Shown: positions 61,036 through 64,000 of the stretch, in pieces
Layout: every line of letters starts with the position of its first letter
How positions within the stretch are numbered: the stretch's first letter is position 1
Assembly (NCBI GenBank): GCA_050633585.1
Contig: JBOEGT010000008.1
Location: forward strand, 6,490-70,489
Source: CALKZN01 sp050633585
Lineage (GTDB): Bacteria > Pseudomonadota > Gammaproteobacteria > Arenicellales > Arenicellaceae
Reading direction: 5' to 3'
Length of the DNA stretch: 64,000 nucleotides
The notes under the pieces: model-generated
Databases searched by the model: none
Told to the model about the DNA's origin: nothing
Seen by the model: the letters and a program-made list of their open reading frames with translations, nothing else
Translations under genes and position numbers: made by a program

Positions 61036-62343
61036 TTAGCCTTGCGTCACAGCTTGAGGCAAATACAAGATAATTTGCGGAAAAACAGATACCAAAACAA
61101 TGGCTAAAGCGATCATAAAGAAAAATGGCATCGCACACTTGGCGACATAAAATATATTTTTCCCTGTGAGAGCCTGAATTACAAACAAGTTAAAACCAAC
61201 TGGCGGTGTAATTTGAGACATTTCCACCACCAATACTAAAAAGATTCCAAACCAAATAAGATCTATGCCCGCGGCTGAAACCATCGGCAGAACAATAGAC
61301 GTTGTTAATACAACAACTGAAATCCCATCAAGAAAGCAGCCTAATATCACGAAGAAAACGGTTAAGTAAGCAATCAGCTCATAAACGGATAACCCTTGGC
61401 CAGCAATCCATGTCGCCAAGCTTCGCGGAATACCTACAAAACCCATCGCTAACGTTAAAAAGTGAGCACCGACTAAAATCAGCCCCAACATACAGGAACT
61501 TCTAACCGCACCTAAAACACTTTCACTAAAACTTTGCTTACTAAAATTTTTAGTCAAAACTGAAATAATTAACGAGCCCAATACACCAAATGCTGCAGCT
61601 TCAGTTGGCGTCGCAATACCTTGATAAATTGATCCTAAAACACAGAAAATCAAAATCAAGATAGGAAACAATTTTTTAAGAGCAACAACTTTTTCTGTAA
61701 AAGTCCAACTTAAACCACCATCGTTAGTCAAAGACTTTTTACCAATAATTGTCCATACAATAATGTATAGCATAAACAGCCCGACCAACATTAAACCAGG
61801 AAAGACACCCGCCAAAAATAAACGTGCTATCGACACTTCAGCCGCGACACCATAAACAATCAGAATGATTGACGGAGGAATTAACAGCCCTAAGGTACCT
61901 GATCCGGCCAAGGTCCCAATTGACATGGAGTCGTCATAACCTCGACGTGATAATTCGGGCAATGTCATTCGACCAATAGTGGCTGCCGTTGCCGCGGAAG
62001 ATCCTGAAACAGCCGCAAAAATGCCACAACTTAAAATATTCACGTGCAATAACTTACCCGGTAGCTTTGATAAAAAAGGCGCTAAACCTTGAAACAAATC
62101 TTCCGAAAGACTTGTTCGAAAAAGAATTTCTCCCATCCAAATAAATAATGGCAACGCTGTTAATGACCAGCCTGTCGTTGCACTCCACGACGAAGTACCT
62201 AACAACAAACCAATACTACTGTTTTCAACAAGGGCCAAACCTATGACAGCTAAGCCTGTCAACGTTAAAGACACCCACACACCACTAATAAGCATTAGCA
62301 GCATGGCAGCGACCAAAATTACACTGATTAACGTAATATCCAC
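61036..62343 (-). CDS. dctM: TRAP transporter large permease subunit
   Basis: A 435-residue DctM/SiaM-type protein with about twelve hydrophobic segments and TRAP signatures AAVSGSSAATAATIGRMTLPEL and GTLGLLIPPSIILIVYG, plus the C-terminal MSQITPPVGFNLFVIQ. It moves substrate across the inner membrane in symport with Na+ using DctQ and a periplasmic binding protein. Spacing of 18 bases to pxpA argues that the substrate is 5-oxoproline or a related compound, which is inference. Confidence 0.94.
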   Translation of the reverse strand: MDITLISVILVAAMLLMLISGVWVSLTLTGLAVIGLALVENSSIGLLLGTSSWSATTGWSLTALPLFIWMGEILFRTSLSEDLFQGLAPFLSKLPGKLLHVNILSCGIFAAVSGSSAATAATIGRMTLPELSRRGYDDSMSIGTLAGSGTLGLLIPPSIILIVYGVAAEVSIARLFLAGVFPGLMLVGLFMLYIIVWTIIGKKSLTNDGGLSWTFTEKVVALKKLFPILILIFCVLGSIYQGIATPTEAAAFGVLGSLIISVLTKNFSKQSFSESVLGAVRSSCMLGLILVGAHFLTLAMGFVGIPRSLATWIAGQGLSVYELIAYLTVFFVILGCFLDGISVVVLTTSIVLPMVSAAGIDLIWFGIFLVLVVEMSQITPPVGFNLFVIQALTGKNIFYVAKCAMPFFFMIALAIVLVSVFPQIILYLPQAVTQG

Positions 62344-62406
62344 AATATCAACCTTTACACTTCTCTATAGTTCTATTTAATCGTTTTGTACTGAGCATTT
62401 TCTTGC

Positions 62407-62901
62407 TCACAACTCTTCTTGCTCTTGGGTCATATAGTTCGGCGTTTTACCCATTAATAGCAACACTAAACTTTCCAAAAAAGCGAGTAATAACGTGAAT
62501 GAACCAACCGCCATTGGCAATTGAACCCACCACAAAGGAACCGGCAAATACGTATCTGATACATCATCAAAGTCATAAGATTCATACACAGTAAATGCTG
62601 TGTAATAAGCCATATAAGCAACGATTGCCGTACCAACAAGTAGTGTGAAAATTTCAAAAATACGGCGTGGCTTGTCTGATAAACGGCCAAGTAAAATCGT
62701 TAATCGAATGTGCCCGCCCGTATGAAAAGTGTAAGCGAGCCCAAAAAATATTGTTGCCGATAAGAGCCAGCCCGCAAAATCTTCTGAAGAGGGGATAATC
62801 ACGCCAATAAAGCGTGCAACGATCTGCGCCAAGATCAACAAAGTCATTGCAATTAAGCATGCCCCTGAACCCCAAGCTGATAACCAATAGATAAAACGCA
62901 T
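62407..62901 (-). CDS. dctQ: TRAP transporter small permease subunit
   Basis: A 164-residue protein with four transmembrane helices and the DctQ motif IPSSEDFAGWLLSATIFFGLAYTFHTGGHIRLTIL. It forms the small membrane subunit complexed with DctM. It lies 63 bases upstream of dctM and 170 bases after dctP, with a terminator-like hairpin between. Confidence 0.92.
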   Translation of the reverse strand: MRFIYWLSAWGSGACLIAMTLLILAQIVARFIGVIIPSSEDFAGWLLSATIFFGLAYTFHTGGHIRLTILLGRLSDKPRRIFEIFTLLVGTAIVAYMAYYTAFTVYESYDFDDVSDTYLPVPLWWVQLPMAVGSFTLLLAFLESLVLLLMGKTPNYMTQEQEEL

Positions 62902-62996
62902 AATTTAATAATTTTGTAGTTAATTCTGATGAACGCTATTTAGCGATACAAAACTCGACGGATATAAAGACTATAAAGAACGATTACAATGAGCTG

Positions 62997-63044
62997 AAAA
63001 AAAGAGGCTTGGCCAATTAGCCGAGATAAGTAACTGGCCAAGCC
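62997..63044 (-). terminator. Intrinsic terminator/attenuator between dctP and dctQ
   Basis: On the minus strand a perfect 10-bp stem (GGCTTGGCCA with TGGCCAAGCC, 63035-63044 and 63006-63015) is followed by TCTTTTTTT (62997-63005). Placed just after dctP, it would stop most transcripts, so the binding protein is made in excess over the membrane subunits, as is usual for periplasmic transporters. Confidence 0.7.
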
Positions 63045-63052
63045 CCAACTTA

Positions 63053-63071
63053 ATCATAGCAAAGCTATGAT
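63053..63071 (-). repeat. Small hairpin adjoining the dctP stop codon
   Basis: ATCATAGC-AAA-GCTATGAT is a perfect 8-bp stem with a 3-base loop beside the dctP stop. It probably stabilises the dctP message 3' end together with the following terminator. Confidence 0.4.
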
Positions 63072-64000
63072 TTAGTTAGCCTTGTATGAATCAATGATAG
63101 ATTTGCCTGCATCACCTGATTCCGCCAACCACTCTGTCAGCATAGTGTCACCGATAGCTCGCAACTCAGATTGCAATTTATCGGACGGGGCAGATACCAC
63201 CATGCCTTTCTCTCGGAGGATATTTGTATGCTCAGTCGCTAGCTTACGACCTAAAGCCCAGCCTTCTGCTTCTGCATTTGCAGCCGCTTCAAGAATAACC
63301 TTTTGCGTATCATCATCTAACTTTTTGAACACTTTTGTATTCACGAAAACCATGTTCTTTGGAATCCATGCGTTAATCGTTGTGAAGTGTGACACATAGT
63401 CCCAACTCTGATTATTTACACCAGTACTTGGCGAAGTGACCATGCCATCAATCACGCTAGTCGTGAACGCTTGAGCAATATCACTAAATGGCACATTCAC
63501 AGGTGTTGTTCCCATCAAATCAGCTAAACGTGAAGTAGTTGGGCTATAAGCACGCATTTTAGAACCAGACAAATCCGCCAAGCTCGTCACTGTTTTCTTC
63601 GTGTATAAGTCTTGAGCTGGCCATGGAGCTGCGTACAACAATGTTAAACCCTCTTCAGCCAGTACTCTTGAAAGCTCTGGCTTTGATGCATCATATAATT
63701 TTTTTGCAGAATCAAAATCTGTTGCAACAAAAGGAAGATTATCCAATTTAAACACTGGGTTGTTATTACCTAAACGACCAATAAACACTTCACCAATTTG
63801 TACTTGGCGGGACTTAACCGCACGGTGAATTTCTGGATGCTTAATCAAAGACCCACCCGAATGAACGGTGATATTCAATTTATCGCCAGCTTTTTCATTC
63901 ACTTCTTTCGCAAATTTTTGAGCGACTTGAGTTTGGTGAGTACCATCTCCATAAGGGGTTGGCATATCCCATTTTGCAGCGATTGCTGCACTTGATAGCC
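63072..64000 (-). CDS. dctP: TRAP transporter solute-binding protein (5' end outside window)
   Basis: The frame is open to the window edge. The visible start is the end of a signal peptide (LSSAAIAA) followed by the mature KWDMPTPYGDGTHQT. DctP-family landmarks are LPFVATDFDSAKKLYD, KKTVTSLADLSGSKMRAYSPTTSRLADLMGTTPVNVPFSDI with the Arg that binds the ligand carboxylate, and VIDGMVTSPSTG. About 310 mature residues are visible. Ligand inferred from context: 5-oxoproline or another small carboxylate. First gene of the operon in this window. Its promoter is outside. Confidence 0.92.
   Translation of the reverse strand, partial: LSSAAIAAKWDMPTPYGDGTHQTQVAQKFAKEVNEKAGDKLNITVHSGGSLIKHPEIHRAVKSRQVQIGEVFIGRLGNNNPVFKLDNLPFVATDFDSAKKLYDASKPELSRVLAEEGLTLLYAAPWPAQDLYTKKTVTSLADLSGSKMRAYSPTTSRLADLMGTTPVNVPFSDIAQAFTTSVIDGMVTSPSTGVNNQSWDYVSHFTTINAWIPKNMVFVNTKVFKKLDDDTQKVILEAAANAEAEGWALGRKLATEHTNILREKGMVVSAPSDKLQSELRAIGDTMLTEWLAESGDAGKSIIDSYKAN

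Noticed and set aside
1..64000. tRNA, rRNA, CRISPR arrays, insertion sequences or phage genes
   Set aside because: No cloverleaf-like gene, spaced repeat array, transposase or integrase was recognised in any intergenic region. A tRNA or CRISPR scan could confirm this.

Overview
The window reads as chromosomal DNA of a moderately AT-rich gammaproteobacterium. It carries LPS-transport genes (lpt/kds), the Mla lipid-transport system, the rpoN-hpf-rapZ block, ClpXP adaptors SspA/SspB, a bc1 complex, HslVU and BioC/BioG-type biotin synthesis. The combination suggests a free-living, probably marine, aerobic member of the Thiotrichales/Piscirickettsiaceae (Cycloclasticus- or Methylophaga-like). That placement is inference from gene content. 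No tRNA, rRNA, CRISPR array, insertion sequence or prophage was seen. One assembly gap, two Ns at 53860-53861, lies inside bioA.

Layout. 1-2.4 kb: the start of an exported protein running off the left edge behind a striking C5/G5 palindrome, a membrane-anchored zinc-ribbon trypsin-like protease, and a SCO1-type copper chaperone. 2.4-10.9 kb (minus): mlaF-mlaE-mlaD-mlaC, ibaG, monothiol glutaredoxin, murA, hisG (short form), hisC, hisD. No mlaB lies in the cluster. 11.2-18.9 kb (plus): yrbG, kdsD, kdsC, lptC, lptA, lptB, rpoN, hpf, a structured RNA/terminator, rapZ. lptC is shorter than usual and lptA carries a long tail. 19-23.2 kb: mgtE, a stand-alone lpxD, a DUF374 acyltransferase and argB. 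23.4-33.6 kb: a complete RND efflux system (TolC-like lipoprotein, periplasmic adaptor, two paralogous pumps) with an unrecognised gene on the opposite strand between the pumps. 33.7-37.1 kb: a HExxH protein, a Lin0512-family protein, a 56-residue lipoprotein and a Cache-GGDEF cyclase. 37.1-46.1 kb (minus): pdxH, hslU, hslV, sspB, sspA, petC, petB, petA, rep. 46.2-48.4 kb: a double zinc-ribbon protein, folD, hisE, hisI. 48.5-55.1 kb (minus): biotin operon bioB-bioA-bioF-bioG-bioC-bioD plus an unknown seventh gene. 55.3-64 kb (minus): dctP-dctQ-dctM-pxpA-pxpB-pxpC-oadG/biotinyl-oadB-gdh.

The right-hand block is the most interesting part. A TRAP transporter, all three 5-oxoprolinase subunits and a glutamate dehydrogenase make a complete path from external 5-oxoproline (pyroglutamate) to 2-oxoglutarate. 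Inserted between the oxoprolinase and the dehydrogenase are a Na+-translocating decarboxylase beta subunit and an OadG-like protein fused to two tandem biotinyl domains, with no alpha (carboxyltransferase) subunit or biotin carboxylase in the window. PxpB/PxpC are homologous to the carboxyltransferase domain of urea carboxylase. I therefore propose, as inference, a biotin- and sodium-coupled 5-oxoprolinase complex. The biotin operon lies immediately downstream behind its own promoter.
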